A DNA stretch of 38,248 bases from Paracoccus sp. MKU1 (GCF_001447385.1 NZ_LLWQ01000222.1:1-38248), one strand, 5' to 3'; positions 1 to 8,605 are shown, counted from the stretch's first letter. A program made the numbers and translations. Notes: generated by a model not told the origin, from the sequence alone.

Positions 1-1
1 G

Positions 2-28
2 CCCTCCGCCCTGCACGAGGCCGCCTGA
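2..28 (+). CDS. Possible 3' end of an upstream gene (partial)
   Basis: An open frame entering from the left edge ends in TGA at 26-28, and the next gene's ATG is at 28-30, giving a TGATG stop-start overlap. Such overlaps usually mark translationally coupled genes, so an upstream partner probably ends here. Only eight codons are visible (ending in His-Glu-Ala-Ala), far too few to identify a family. Confidence 0.25.
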   Translation, partial: PSALHEAA

Positions 29-324
29 TGGCAACCGTCACCCACGTCTGCACCCTCGACTACATCGCAAAGATGCTGGGCGAAGACCCCGAGCTTCTCA
101 AAGCCATCGTCTACAACGACGACAACCTGACCTATGGCTCGATCATCAGCGTCTATACCGGCCCGGATGACACCGTCACCGCCCTGACCGATGACGGTAT
201 CGATGAACTGAAAGACATGCTCAGGGACGCGCGCATCACCACCGAAACCTGGCACGCGTTCCTCGACGACTTTGTCGATGACGCGGAACTCGTCGCCCGC
301 ATCAAAACCCAATCGCCGCGGTAA
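28..324 (+). CDS. Small acidic hypothetical protein
   Basis: A 98-residue acidic protein that I cannot assign to a named family. It has no signal peptide, membrane segment or Cys/His metal motif. The middle (about residues 35-60) has alternating hydrophobic positions typical of beta strands and the last third is Asp-rich and probably helical. The ATG overlaps the stop of a frame entering from the left edge, suggesting it is the last gene of an operon. A fold such as a small regulatory or antitoxin-like protein is conceivable but unsupported. The roughly 250 bases that follow, up to the amidohydrolase stop, show no convincing gene. Confidence 0.6.
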   Translation: MATVTHVCTLDYIAKMLGEDPELLKAIVYNDDNLTYGSIISVYTGPDDTVTALTDDGIDELKDMLRDARITTETWHAFLDDFVDDAELVARIKTQSPR

Positions 325-575
325 CAATCGGTCGGTTACGAAGATCCTGATGATCGGCATGGACGAGCGTCATCTTCTGACCGACAACGGTAGCTCGCCG
401 TCCCAAGGCTGATTGCAGACAAGCGGGCATGCCGCCGGTTGAGGTCATGGTCATCGTCGTGATTACCGCCTCCTGACGCCAGTTCCCCGTACGCACCGCA
501 AGCCTCGTTCCTGCGAGACTCGCGACGTGAACTGAAGTCGCCGATATCGCAGCCGTCTCCCGGCCGGATGGAACA

Positions 576-1964
576 TCACATACCGAGCGTATTCTTGTAG
601 ACCTTGCCGTCCTTCATGATGACGACGAAGTTCTCATCGGGATCCGCGACGAGATCGATGTCTTCCAGCGGATTGCCGTCGACCAGCAGCAGGTCGGCCA
701 GCGCGCCCTCCTCCACGACGCCGAGCTTGCCGGGATAGGGGTTGCGCTCGCCGGACAGCGCGAGCAATTCGGCGTTGGTCGACGTTGCCATGGCGAGCGC
801 TTCTGCGGGCGTGAACCAACGGGTCATGTTGACGAGGTCCTGGCCCTGACGCTCGGCCAGTGCCTGGGAGAACAGGACATCGGTGCCCCATGCGGTCTTG
901 ATCTTATACTTCTTCACCAGCGCGTAGACCGTGTCGGTGCCCGCGACCACCTGCCGCATTCGCGCCTGATTCTGCGGAGGAAGGGAGGCGGCGCCCGCCA
1001 AGTCGACGAAAGGCTGCATGCTCAACCATACCCCCTTCTCGGCCATCAGGCGGGCCGAATCCTCATCCATGAGATGGGCGTGCTCGATGACCTTGACACC
1101 GGCCGCGATCGAGCGTTGCACGGAAACCGACGTGTAGGCATGGGTGGCGACATAGGTTCCCCAGTTCTCGGCCGCTTCGACTGCGGCGCGAAGCTCCTCC
1201 TCGGTGAACGTCGACGCGTCGAGGGGGCTGAACGGCGACGCGACCCCTCCGCCCGCAGTCAGCTTGATCTGCGAGGCGCCCTGCATGAGCTGCTCGCGCA
1301 CCCGCATCCGGACCTCGTCCGGACTGTCGGCGATCATGGCGCCGCCAATCTGCTCGACGCGGCTGAGCGTTCCGGGGGTTCTCGGCAGGTCGGTCAACTG
1401 GCGAAAATCACCATGTCCGCTGGTCACCGTGATGACGGCACCGGAGGGATAGATGCGCGGTCCGGGCAACAGCCCCTCGTCGATCGCGCGCTTCAAGTCG
1501 AATGCCGGACCGCCCATGTCGCGAACGGTGGTAAAGCCGCGCATCAGCGTGGCCGTGGCTTCGGCTCCAGCCAGGAGGTTGCTATAGCCGACGCCGCTGG
1601 TAAGAAGCTGCGGGGGCGTTGACCGCACCATCGTCGCATGCCAGTGCGCATCGATGAGGCCCGGCATCAGCGTATAGCCGCCGCCGTCGATGACCGTCGC
1701 ATCGGCTTCCGCGGCGATCGGATCCGCGGATATGCGTTCGATGACGCCGCCTCTGACCAGCACGCTGGAAGGAGCCGAAAGCTCGGTGCCGGTGCCGTCG
1801 AAGATGCGCACGTTCTGGAAGATCGTCGCCTCGCCGGCGAGGTTGGCGGGAGGAGCCGCCTCCAGCGGCTCCTGTGCCAGGACGGTTCGGGAAAGTCCGA
1901 TAGAAATCGCCGCCAGCATCGACAATGACAGCAGCATATGGCTGACCGTTCTTTTCGGTAGCAT
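576..1964 (-). CDS. Exported metal-dependent amidohydrolase (prolidase-like)
   Basis: A 462-residue member of the amidohydrolase superfamily, closest by pattern to the Xaa-Pro dipeptidase/imidazolonepropionase-like branch that cleaves dipeptides or acylated amino acids with a binuclear metal centre. The first 30 residues look like a Sec signal peptide ending in Val-Leu-Ala, so the enzyme is probably periplasmic. Visible metal ligands are HWH at residues 107-109, the likely carboxylated Lys in QIKLTAGGG, His in ATHAYT, His in IEHAHL, and Asp in AWGTD. I chose the ATG at 1964 rather than one seven codons upstream because a purine-rich AGGAG-like stretch precedes it. Directly upstream lies a decayed SLC13-type permease, which suggests a former uptake-and-hydrolysis pair. 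The substrate cannot be told from sequence. Confidence 0.85.
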   Translation of the reverse strand: MLPKRTVSHMLLSLSMLAAISIGLSRTVLAQEPLEAAPPANLAGEATIFQNVRIFDGTGTELSAPSSVLVRGGVIERISADPIAAEADATVIDGGGYTLMPGLIDAHWHATMVRSTPPQLLTSGVGYSNLLAGAEATATLMRGFTTVRDMGGPAFDLKRAIDEGLLPGPRIYPSGAVITVTSGHGDFRQLTDLPRTPGTLSRVEQIGGAMIADSPDEVRMRVREQLMQGASQIKLTAGGGVASPFSPLDASTFTEEELRAAVEAAENWGTYVATHAYTSVSVQRSIAAGVKVIEHAHLMDEDSARLMAEKGVWLSMQPFVDLAGAASLPPQNQARMRQVVAGTDTVYALVKKYKIKTAWGTDVLFSQALAERQGQDLVNMTRWFTPAEALAMATSTNAELLALSGERNPYPGKLGVVEEGALADLLLVDGNPLEDIDLVADPDENFVVIMKDGKVYKNTLGM

Positions 1965-2082
1965 TTCTCTCTCCTTCTCCTGCAATGGGTTCTATCGGCG
2001 GGTTTCCCGAGAGCCTCCCGCGCACGAGTTCGGTTGTGCCCGATCTCGATTGGCGGTTGCTCGTCTCGCCCAGCCCATCTCC

Positions 2083-2740
2083 AAAATGCCAGATCAACGG
2101 CACGATGAACACCGACACCACGCAGAACCAGACAAGCAAAGGCAGCCCCAGCTTCCAGCAGTCGCCGAAGGCGTAGCCCCCCGGCGCCATGACCATCAGA
2201 TTCGTCGGCGTCGCGATCGGCGTCAGGAAAGCGGCAGCCGCGGCTAGGGCCGTGCTCATGAGGACCGGGCGCGGCGATATGCCCATGCTCGCGGCGGCAG
2301 CGACCCCGATCTGGATGACAATCAGCGCGGTCGCGGTGTTGCTGATGAGCTGGCTCATGGCGGCGGTCAACACGAACAGGCCGGCGAGCAGGGCAAGGGG
2401 GCCGGCATCGCCGACCAGCCCGACCAGAGCCTCGACCATGAGCTTGGCAGCGCCGGTTTCCATCATAGCGGTGGAAAGCGGCATCATCGCCCCGACGAGG
2501 ATCACCGTCGTCCACCCGATCGCCCGATAGGACTGCTCCCCGGTTATGATTCCGACAGGACGATCGCACCCCCCGCCAGCAGGGGCGACCGCGGGCGGAA
2601 GGATCCCCGTGGCAAGCAGCAGGACCATGGCGACCAGGATCCCCACCGCCGGCCTTGCGCCGGGGCCCATTGGCACGGCCTGGCGTCGGACCAGTTCGGG
2701 AGGGCTGACGACCAGCACGTCGGGGGCGTTCGACATGGCT
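2083..2740 (-). pseudogene. C-terminal remnant of an SLC13/DASS-type permease
   Basis: The frame encodes the second half of an SLC13-family (divalent anion:sodium symporter) permease. Recognisable blocks are a membrane helix leading to YRAIGWTTVILVGAMMPL, the SNTATA signature, and TPIATPTNLMVMAPGGY, followed by a last helix ending near 2083. The N-terminal membrane half is absent. Two compensating frameshifts lie about 30 bases apart: between about 2583 and 2552 the expected residues LLAGGAIVLS are in another frame, while the main frame reads a non-membrane string. Past 2083 the frame stays open to 1582 inside the amidohydrolase gene, so the native stop is also lost. Fragments upstream to about 2890 may be remains of its central TrkA-C-like region, but this is weak. 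Confidence 0.7.
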
Positions 2741-3270
2741 GCGAACATGAGCCGCACAGATCGTTCGCCGCCGAGGTGCGAAGCGGGCCATGGTTGCCCT
2801 CGCACGGCGGATCAACGTGATCCTGCATCGGATGTGGATTGATGGCACCACCTTCCGATCCCGGATCCAGGTGCCACATGCAACCTGACCGCCCGATCGC
2901 TCCACCGTTGCCTGCCTGACCGCAGGCCTTCGAGGTTCCACAGGGACGCGGTTCCGCTGATGCCGTGGTCAGGACTGTTGCCGAACCACATCGAGCACGC
3001 CAATGAGATGGGGACATCGGACCTGCATTGAGCCAGCATCATGTTGGCGGCCGCGGCGCCGACCACGGACCGAAGCATGCACCCGGGGTGATCTCAAACG
3101 AAGGCGGCGGTGATAGAAGGCTGGCTCCGACGACATGAAAAGCCGCGCTCCCGCGGACAATGTCGTATGCGAAAAGCAGCTTGACTGAGACGGCCCCGCC
3201 ACCGAAGTCTGGAGCCTAGAAAATTCATTGACGCGGATCAGGCTAGGAAACCTTGGCCTGACCGTCAGCT
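2741..3270. other. Gene-poor, probably decayed stretch
   Basis: No convincing intact gene lies here. On the minus strand, around 2790-2884, a short piece reading GTWIRDRKVVPS resembles the cytosolic TrkA-C-type segments found in the middle of SLC13 permeases, broken by frameshifts. A second piece around 3000-3070 (ANMMLAQCRSDVPISLACS) looks protein-like but I do not recognise it. Near 3238-3261 an imperfect hairpin with arms TCAGGC and GCCTGA follows the gapR stop; without a T-run it is a weak terminator candidate. Confidence 0.4.
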
Positions 3271-3534
3271 TCAGATCATGTTCAAAGCTTGCTTGTAGAT
3301 CTCGAGCACCGCCTCCTCCTCGGCGCGCTGATCCTTGTCCTTCTTTCTCAGCGAAATGATGGCTCTGAGCGCCTTGGTGTCGTAGCCGCGGCCCTTGCTC
3401 TCGGCATAGACCTCCTTGATCTGCTCCGCGATGTCCTTCTTTTCCTGTTCCAGGTGCTCGATACGCTCCACGAACTGGCGCAATTCGCCTGCGGCGATAC
3501 CATAGGCGGATTCGGTTTTTTCCTCAGTGCTCAT
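3271..3534 (-). CDS. gapR: GapR-like nucleoid-associated protein (DUF2312)
   Basis: An 87-residue DUF2312 protein. In Caulobacter the family member GapR binds AT-rich, overtwisted DNA ahead of replication and transcription forks and is important for chromosome replication and division. The sequence shows the standard layout: a short polar N-terminus, a long charged coiled-coil-like helix (about residues 17-45, EHLEQEKKDIAEQIKEVY), then the conserved GRGYDTKALRAIISLRKKD and a helical end. The start at 3534 fits the family's usual length and has a GGGGAAAG ribosome binding site; the frame is open further upstream but encodes only Arg/Pro-rich noise. It is divergent from the small membrane gene at 3720. 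The family assignment is firm; the cellular role is inferred from Caulobacter. Confidence 0.92.
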   Translation of the reverse strand: MSTEEKTESAYGIAAGELRQFVERIEHLEQEKKDIAEQIKEVYAESKGRGYDTKALRAIISLRKKDKDQRAEEEAVLEIYKQALNMI

Positions 3535-3719
3535 GCTCTTTCCCCAGAAGGCAAAAGTGTTTTCCTCTCGAACCGCTCGCTCCCGGCCAAGCCGCCATGC
3601 GTTCTCTCGGCCAACGAGCGCCCCGCTGCGGGGCCGGCGGTCCATCGCCGCGGGTCTAGGCGGTCTTGCGGGCGGGCGCAATCGCCGCTAGGCCGTCGCC
3701 GGCAGACGGAGGCGAAAAC

Positions 3720-3947
3720 ATGACGATCTGGGACGGGCTGATCTGGGGCGGAACCGCGCTGACGGTGATCGGGCTGGTCGCGCTGGCCTGGTGCATCCTG
3801 ACCGCCGCGCGGGCCAAGGCGCGGATCACCGACGACAATCAGATGCGCGCCACCATGCGCAAGGTCGTGGCGGTGAACATGGCCGCGCTCGCGGCATCGG
3901 TCCTGGGGCTGATGCTGGTCGTCCTTGGCATCATGCTCGGCAAGTGA
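3720..3947 (+). CDS. Small two-helix membrane protein
   Basis: A 75-residue protein with two hydrophobic helices (about residues 8-27 and 50-72) joined by a basic, polar loop containing ARAKARITDDNQMR. This pattern predicts a small inner-membrane hairpin protein. The ATG at 3720 follows GGAGGCGAAAAC, a good ribosome binding site. The stop codon is one base before the dtd start, so the two genes are surely co-transcribed. Similar small proteins next to dtd are common in Rhodobacterales, but I know of no function. Confidence 0.8.
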   Translation: MTIWDGLIWGGTALTVIGLVALAWCILTAARAKARITDDNQMRATMRKVVAVNMAALAASVLGLMLVVLGIMLGK

Positions 3948-3948
3948 C

Positions 3949-4398
3949 ATGCGCGCGCTGATCCAGCGGGTCTCGCAGGCCGAGGTCGCGGTCGAGGGCC
4001 GCAGCATCGGCCGCATCGGACCGGGCCTTCTGGTGCTGGTCTGCGCCATGCGCGGCGATCCCGAGGACGCGGCCGAGAAGCTGGCCGCGCGCGTGGCCAA
4101 GCTGCGCATCTTCCGCGACGAGGCGGGCAAGATGAACCGCTCGGTGCAGGATATCGGCGGCGCGGTGCTGGTGGTCAGCCAGTTCACCCTGGCCGCCGAC
4201 ACCCGCACCGGCAACCGCCCCGGCTTTTCCGGCGCCGAGGCGCCCGAACGCGGCGAGGCGCTGTATCTGCGCTTTGCCGAGGCGTTGCGCGGGCTCGGCC
4301 TGCCGGTCGAGACCGGCTCGTTCGGCGCCGACATGAAAGTGTCGCTGGTCAATGACGGCCCGGTGACGATCTGGATGGATTCCGCAGAACGCGCTTGA
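3949..4398 (+). CDS. dtd: D-aminoacyl-tRNA deacylase
   Basis: A 149-residue DTD enzyme that hydrolyses D-amino acids (and misattached glycine) from tRNA, a cytosolic proofreading step. Both family hallmarks are present: SQFTLA at residues 77-82, and NDGPVT near the C-terminus, whose Gly-cisPro element gives chiral selectivity. The N-terminus MRALIQRVSQAEV is typical, and the length matches the family norm of about 145-150. The start at 3949 sits one base after the stop of the preceding membrane gene, so expression probably relies on coupling; its own ribosome binding site is weak. No anomaly is seen. Confidence 0.96.
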   Translation: MRALIQRVSQAEVAVEGRSIGRIGPGLLVLVCAMRGDPEDAAEKLAARVAKLRIFRDEAGKMNRSVQDIGGAVLVVSQFTLAADTRTGNRPGFSGAEAPERGEALYLRFAEALRGLGLPVETGSFGADMKVSLVNDGPVTIWMDSAERA

Positions 4399-4619
4399 CT
4401 TTCGCTGCCCGAACCCTCATTTGCGACGGGTTGCCGCCCGCTGCCGCGTGAGCAGCCGGCGCCCTTGCGCCAAGGTCGGCACCGATTTTCCAGTTTCCCA
4501 TTCACGCGGGGAGGCTGCGGGCATCACCGTATCCACGCCCGCCCCTCGCAACCAGCCGTGCGATCCGCACGGCCCCAGCCATGCGCGCCGATACGCGGGC
4601 GACCTGGCCGAAAGACGAC

Positions 4620-6023
4620 ATGACGAACGAGACCACCCGCCCGAACCGTTCGGGCAATCCCCGCGCCCAGCAAGGCGGCAAGCCGCGCTTCCGCAACGAC
4701 AAGCCCAACACCAACCACCGCCGTCACCGCGCCGAGCCGGAAGAGAAGTTCATCCGCCGCGCCATCCCCGAGATCGACACCCCCTTCACCCGCATGGGGA
4801 TCGACCCGCGCGTGGCGATCAACCTGCCGGGCCTGGGCATCGAGACCCCCTCGCCCATCCAGGAAAAATCCATCCCCGGCATCGTCGAGGGCCGCGACCT
4901 CCTGGGCCTTGCCCAGACCGGCACCGGCAAGACGGCGGCCTTCGGCCTGCCGATGCTGACCCGGCTGCTGAACATCGGCCGCAAGCCCGAGCCCCGGACC
5001 TGCCGGGCGCTGATCCTGGCGCCGACGCGGGAACTCGCGACCCAGATCGCCGAGAATATCGACAACTATGCCATCGGCACGCCGATCCGGCAGTTCCGCG
5101 TCGTCGGCGGCGCCTCGATCAACGTGCAGGTCCAGCGGCTGGAGCGCGGCGTCGACGTGCTGATCGCCACGCCGGGCCGGCTGATCGACCTGATCGAGCG
5201 CGGCGCCGTGGACCTGTCGCAGACCAAGTATCTGGTGCTGGACGAGGCCGACCAGATGCTGGACATCGGCTTCATCCACGCGCTGCGCCGCATCGCCAAG
5301 ATGCTGCCGCGCGAGCGCCAGACGCTGCTGTTCTCGGCCACCATGCCGAAGCTGATGGAGGAGCTGGCCGACAGCTACCTGAACGATCCGCTGCGCGTGG
5401 CGGTGAACCCACCCGGCCAGGCGGCGGCCAAGATCGACCAGGGCGTGCATTTCGTCAACCAGGGCGACAAGGCGACGCTGCTGGCGGAATACCTGTCCAA
5501 GCATGTGGACGAGCTGGCCATCGTTTTCGGCCGCACCAAGCACGGCTCGGAAAAGCTGTCGAAGCTTTTGGAGAAATGGGGCTACAAGGTCGCGGCGATC
5601 CACGGCAACAAGAGCCAGGGCCAGCGCGAGCGCGCCCTGGCCAGCTTCCGCGCCGGCGAGACCAAGGTGCTGGTCGCGACCGACGTGGCGGCGCGCGGCC
5701 TCGACATTCCCGAGGTGGCGCATGTCTATAACTACGACCTGCCGAACGTACCGGAAAACTACGTCCACCGCATCGGCCGCACGGCGCGCGCCGGGCGCGA
5801 CGGCCGCGCCATCGCCTTCTGCTCGCCCGCCGAGATCGGCGAGCTGCGCGCCATCGAGAAGGCGATGAAGGCCAAGATCGCCGTGGTCGGCGGCGAGGAG
5901 CCCTTCGAGGCGGCCAAGATCCGCGAACGCGGCGGCCCGGCGGGCCGCCCGGCGCAAGGCGCCGCGCGCAAGCGCCCGGCCCGGCGCCCCTCGCGCGCAC
6001 CGAAAACGGCGCAGCGGGCCTGA
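4620..6023 (+). CDS. DEAD-box ATP-dependent RNA helicase (RhlE-like)
   Basis: A 467-residue DEAD-box helicase that unwinds short RNA duplexes, with likely roles in ribosome assembly or cold adaptation. All core motifs are visible: Q motif TPSPIQ, Walker A AQTGTGKT at residues 98-105, PTRELA, TPGR, a literal DEAD at 208-211, SAT, then in the second RecA domain FGRTKHG, VATDVAARGLD and HRIGRTARAG. A basic Asn/Arg-rich N-terminal extension of about 45 residues and an Arg/Ala-rich tail (about 445-467) probably bind RNA. I prefer the ATG at 4620, preceded by GAAAGA, over an ATG 39 bases upstream. The 220-base leader between dtd and this gene shows no other gene and may be regulatory. Confidence 0.93.
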   Translation: MTNETTRPNRSGNPRAQQGGKPRFRNDKPNTNHRRHRAEPEEKFIRRAIPEIDTPFTRMGIDPRVAINLPGLGIETPSPIQEKSIPGIVEGRDLLGLAQTGTGKTAAFGLPMLTRLLNIGRKPEPRTCRALILAPTRELATQIAENIDNYAIGTPIRQFRVVGGASINVQVQRLERGVDVLIATPGRLIDLIERGAVDLSQTKYLVLDEADQMLDIGFIHALRRIAKMLPRERQTLLFSATMPKLMEELADSYLNDPLRVAVNPPGQAAAKIDQGVHFVNQGDKATLLAEYLSKHVDELAIVFGRTKHGSEKLSKLLEKWGYKVAAIHGNKSQGQRERALASFRAGETKVLVATDVAARGLDIPEVAHVYNYDLPNVPENYVHRIGRTARAGRDGRAIAFCSPAEIGELRAIEKAMKAKIAVVGGEEPFEAAKIRERGGPAGRPAQGAARKRPARRPSRAPKTAQRA

Positions 6024-6048
6024 TCCCGCCGCGATACGCGCAAACGTG

Positions 6049-6072
6049 AGCCGCCGTCATCGCACGGCGGCT
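6049..6072 (+). terminator. Hairpin after the helicase gene
   Basis: A perfect 9-bp inverted repeat (AGCCGCCGT, six-base loop, ACGGCGGCT) lies 26 bases past the helicase stop and 35 bases before tdk. It is GC-rich but followed by TTGCGACTT rather than a T-run, so it may be a weak terminator or an RNA-stabilising hairpin. Confidence 0.4.
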
Positions 6073-6106
6073 TGCGACTTTCCGGCCGTCGCGGCTATCT
6101 GCCGGC

Positions 6107-6685
6107 ATGGCCAAGCTTTATTTCCATTATTCCACGATGAACGCCGGCAAGAGCACGCTGTTGCTGCAGGCGTCCTACAATTACCGCGAACGCGGCATGG
6201 CAACGCTGCTGTTGACAGCGGCCTTGGACGACCGCGCCGGCCCCGGCCAGATTGCCAGCCGCATCGGCATTGCCGAATCCGCGCTGGGTTTCACCCCCGA
6301 GGCCGATCTTTTCGCCCTGATCGAGACCGAGGGTCGCGGCGCCGCCTGTATCTTCATCGATGAGGCGCAGTTCCTGACCGAGGACCAGGTCTGGCAGCTG
6401 GCCCGCGTCGCCGACGACCTTGGCCTGCCGGTGATGTGCTACGGGCTGCGGGTCGATTTCCGCGGCCGGCTGTTTCCCGGCTCGGCGGCGCTGCTGGCGC
6501 TGGCCGACGACCTGCGCGAGGTGCGCACCATCTGCCATTGCGGGCGCAAGGCCACCATGGTCGTGCGTCAGGACGAACAGGGCCGTGCGTTGCGCGAGGG
6601 CGCGCAGGTGCAGATCGGCGGCAATGAAACCTATGTCTCGCTCTGCCGGCGCCACTGGCGCGAAGCGATGGGAGAAATCCGATGA
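6107..6685 (+). CDS. tdk: Thymidine kinase (type II)
   Basis: A 192-residue cytosolic thymidine kinase that phosphorylates thymidine to dTMP in nucleoside salvage. It shows the type II Walker A STMNAGKS at residues 9-16, the FIDEAQFL block carrying the Mg-binding Asp and following Glu, a lasso/zinc site with CHCG in one strand and CRRH near the end, and GGNETYVSLCRRH at the C-terminus where thymidine is gripped. Length is normal. Its stop overlaps the start of the b561-YceI gene by four bases (ATGA). The BmpA-type nucleoside uptake operon further right could supply substrate, but that link is inference. Confidence 0.96.
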   Translation: MAKLYFHYSTMNAGKSTLLLQASYNYRERGMATLLLTAALDDRAGPGQIASRIGIAESALGFTPEADLFALIETEGRGAACIFIDEAQFLTEDQVWQLARVADDLGLPVMCYGLRVDFRGRLFPGSAALLALADDLREVRTICHCGRKATMVVRQDEQGRALREGAQVQIGGNETYVSLCRRHWREAMGEIR

Positions 6686-7890
6686 AGGCCAGCAACACCC
6701 CCCGCGCCTATGGCTGGGTCGCCCGCATGTTCCACTGGACGGTCGCGGTGCTGATCCTGGCCGCCATCGCCATCGGGCTTTACGCGGACAATCTGCCCGA
6801 GGGCGGGGAAGCGCAGCTCCAGGCGATTTTCGCCGCCTATTCCGTGCACAAGACCGTGGGCATGGCGGCGCTGATCCTGGTGGCGGCCCGCCTGCTCTGG
6901 ACCTTGGCGCAACCAAAGCCCCGCCCGCTGCATCCCGAGCGGCGGCTGGAAAACTTCGCCGCCGAGGTGGTGCATTGGGCGCTGTGGATCGGCATGATCG
7001 TGCTGCCGCTGTCGGGCTGGCTTCTGCATTCGGCGGCGCCGGGCGGCTTTGCCCGCATCCTCTGGCCCTTCGGCCAGCGCCTGCCCTTCGTCCCCGAGGA
7101 CCTGGCGCTCTCCGAGCGTTTCGCGACCTTTCACGAGGTGGGCTGGTGGCTGCTGGCCGGACTGATCGCGCTGCATGTGGTCGGCGCGCTGAAACACGCG
7201 ATCATCGACCGCGACGGCGCGATGAGCCGCATGGCCGGCAATCCGAACCGGGCGCCCGAGCCGCCCGCGGCCCGGCCCGGCATCCTGCCGCATGTGCTGG
7301 CCGCGGTGGCGGCGCTGGCGATCTGGGTCGGGCCTGCCTTCATTCCCGCCACGAGCCCAGTTGCCGAGGAAACGCCACTCGCCTCGGCCGCCCCGCAGGC
7401 GGGCCCGGCCTCGGGCTGGGCCGTGGAGCAAGGCGTGCTGGGGATCGAGGTCACGCAGGCCGGCAGCACGGTCGCGGGCCAGTTCGGCCAATGGCAGGCC
7501 GACATCGCCTATGACCCGGCAAGCCGGGCCGGCCGGGTGACGGTCGATGTCGATATCGCTTCGCTGACCCTGGGCGCGGTCAGCGAAGCGGCCAAGGGGC
7601 CGGATTTCCTGAATGCCGCCGCCCATCCGGCTGCCACTTTCGAAGCCGAGATCCTGCCACCCCCGGCCGCGGGACAGCCGCATGTCGCGCGGGGCCGGCT
7701 GACCGTCGCCGGCCAGACGGTCGATGCCGAGCTGCCCTTCGAGCTGACGATCGAAGGGGATGTGGCGCAGGCGAAGGGCCGGATGCGCGTGGATCGCCGC
7801 GATTTCGGCATCGGCGCGGGCTATGCCGATGAAAGCACCGTGGGCTTTGCCGTCGAGATCGGCTTCGAGCTGAGTGCAAAGCAGCAATAA
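6682..7890 (+). CDS. Cytochrome b561 / YceI-domain fusion protein
   Basis: A 402-residue fusion. Residues about 1-185 form a four-helix cytochrome b561-type membrane domain with candidate haem ligands in FHW (helix 1), HKTVG (helix 2), VVHW (helix 3) and FHEVGWW/ALHVVGALKH (helix 4). A further hydrophobic helix (about 205-225) leads to a periplasmic YceI-like lipocalin domain (about 245-402) that starts at WAVEQGVLGIEVTQAG and includes DFLNAAAHPAATFEAE and DRRDFGIG. YceI proteins bind isoprenoids such as ubiquinone, so the pair suggests quinone-linked electron transfer at the periplasmic face. The start overlaps the tdk stop (ATGA), and a strong hairpin follows the gene. Such fusions occur in other proteobacteria; the physiological role is unknown. 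Confidence 0.88.
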   Translation: MKASNTPRAYGWVARMFHWTVAVLILAAIAIGLYADNLPEGGEAQLQAIFAAYSVHKTVGMAALILVAARLLWTLAQPKPRPLHPERRLENFAAEVVHWALWIGMIVLPLSGWLLHSAAPGGFARILWPFGQRLPFVPEDLALSERFATFHEVGWWLLAGLIALHVVGALKHAIIDRDGAMSRMAGNPNRAPEPPAARPGILPHVLAAVAALAIWVGPAFIPATSPVAEETPLASAAPQAGPASGWAVEQGVLGIEVTQAGSTVAGQFGQWQADIAYDPASRAGRVTVDVDIASLTLGAVSEAAKGPDFLNAAAHPAATFEAEILPPPAAGQPHVARGRLTVAGQTVDAELPFELTIEGDVAQAKGRMRVDRRDFGIGAGYADESTVGFAVEIGFELSAKQQ

Positions 7891-7896
7891 GGGGGA

Positions 7897-7924
7897 AAGG
7901 GCAGCCGCGATGGGCTGCCTTTCT
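7897..7924 (+). terminator. Intrinsic terminator of tdk/b561-YceI
   Basis: A 10-bp stem begins seven bases after the stop codon: GGCAGCC pairs with GGCTGCC, extended by a G-T pair and two A-T pairs, with a six-base loop and a short TTTCT tail. Confidence 0.65.
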
Positions 7925-7956
7925 GGAGTATTTGGGAAACGGTGAAGGCGCGACGT

Positions 7957-7986
7957 GAAAAGGCCGCCTCGGTGGGCGGCCTTTTC
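7957..7986 (-). terminator. Intrinsic terminator of ndk (probably bidirectional)
   Basis: A perfect 12-bp inverted repeat, GAAAAGGCCGCC and GGCGGCCTTTTC, with loop TCGGTG. It lies between the convergent b561-YceI and ndk genes. The A-run and T-run flanking the GC core let it stop transcription from either side. Confidence 0.8.
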
Positions 7987-8018
7987 TTGTGAGTCTTTGT
8001 GGAACGAAGAAGCCGGGC

Positions 8019-8441
8019 TCAGCCGACCAGTTCGAGGCCCGAGAAGAAGAAGGCGATCTCTTCCTTGGCGGTTTCCGGCGCGTCCGAGCCGTGGACCGAG
8101 TTCTCGCCGACCGACAGGGCGAATTCCTTGCGGATGGTGCCCTCGTCGGCATTGGCCGGGTTGGTGGCGCCCATCACTTCGCGGTTCTTGGCGATGGCGT
8201 TCTCGCCTTCCAGCACCTGCACAACCACCGGGCCCGAGGCCATGAACTCGACCAGTTCGCCATAGAAGGGGCGGTCCTTGTGGACGATGTAGAACTGGCC
8301 GGCCTGGGCGGGCGACAGGTGAATGCGTTTCTGCGCGACGATGCGCAGGCCGGCATCCTCGAACTTGGCGTTGATCTTGCCGGTCAGGTTGCGCTTGGTG
8401 GCGTCGGGTTTGATGATCGAGAGCGTGCGTTCGATGGCCAT
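8019..8441 (-). CDS. ndk: Nucleoside diphosphate kinase
   Basis: A 140-residue cytosolic kinase that balances nucleoside triphosphates by a ping-pong phosphohistidine mechanism. The active-site His is H117 in the signature ENSVHGSD. N-terminal ERTLSIIKPDAT and the nucleotide-binding blocks PFYGELVEFMASGPV and MGATNP are all intact. Length is standard. The ATG at 8441 is preceded by AAGGACGA. It is transcribed alone, divergent from the ABC-F gene, and ends at a perfect terminator hairpin. Confidence 0.98.
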   Translation of the reverse strand: MAIERTLSIIKPDATKRNLTGKINAKFEDAGLRIVAQKRIHLSPAQAGQFYIVHKDRPFYGELVEFMASGPVVVQVLEGENAIAKNREVMGATNPANADEGTIRKEFALSVGENSVHGSDAPETAKEEIAFFFSGLELVG

Positions 8442-8605
8442 ATCGGTCGTCCTTTTCCTTGTTCCGGCCGCAATGGCCCGGAAATCCGCGCCCCGTTAAC
8501 ACGCGCCGCGGCGCTTGAAAAGCCGGCGCGGCCCCGGCCCGCGCCCTGGCACGGGCCTTCGATGACGGCATTGACGCCCGCCGCGGCTTGCGCCATGCGG
8601 GGCGC

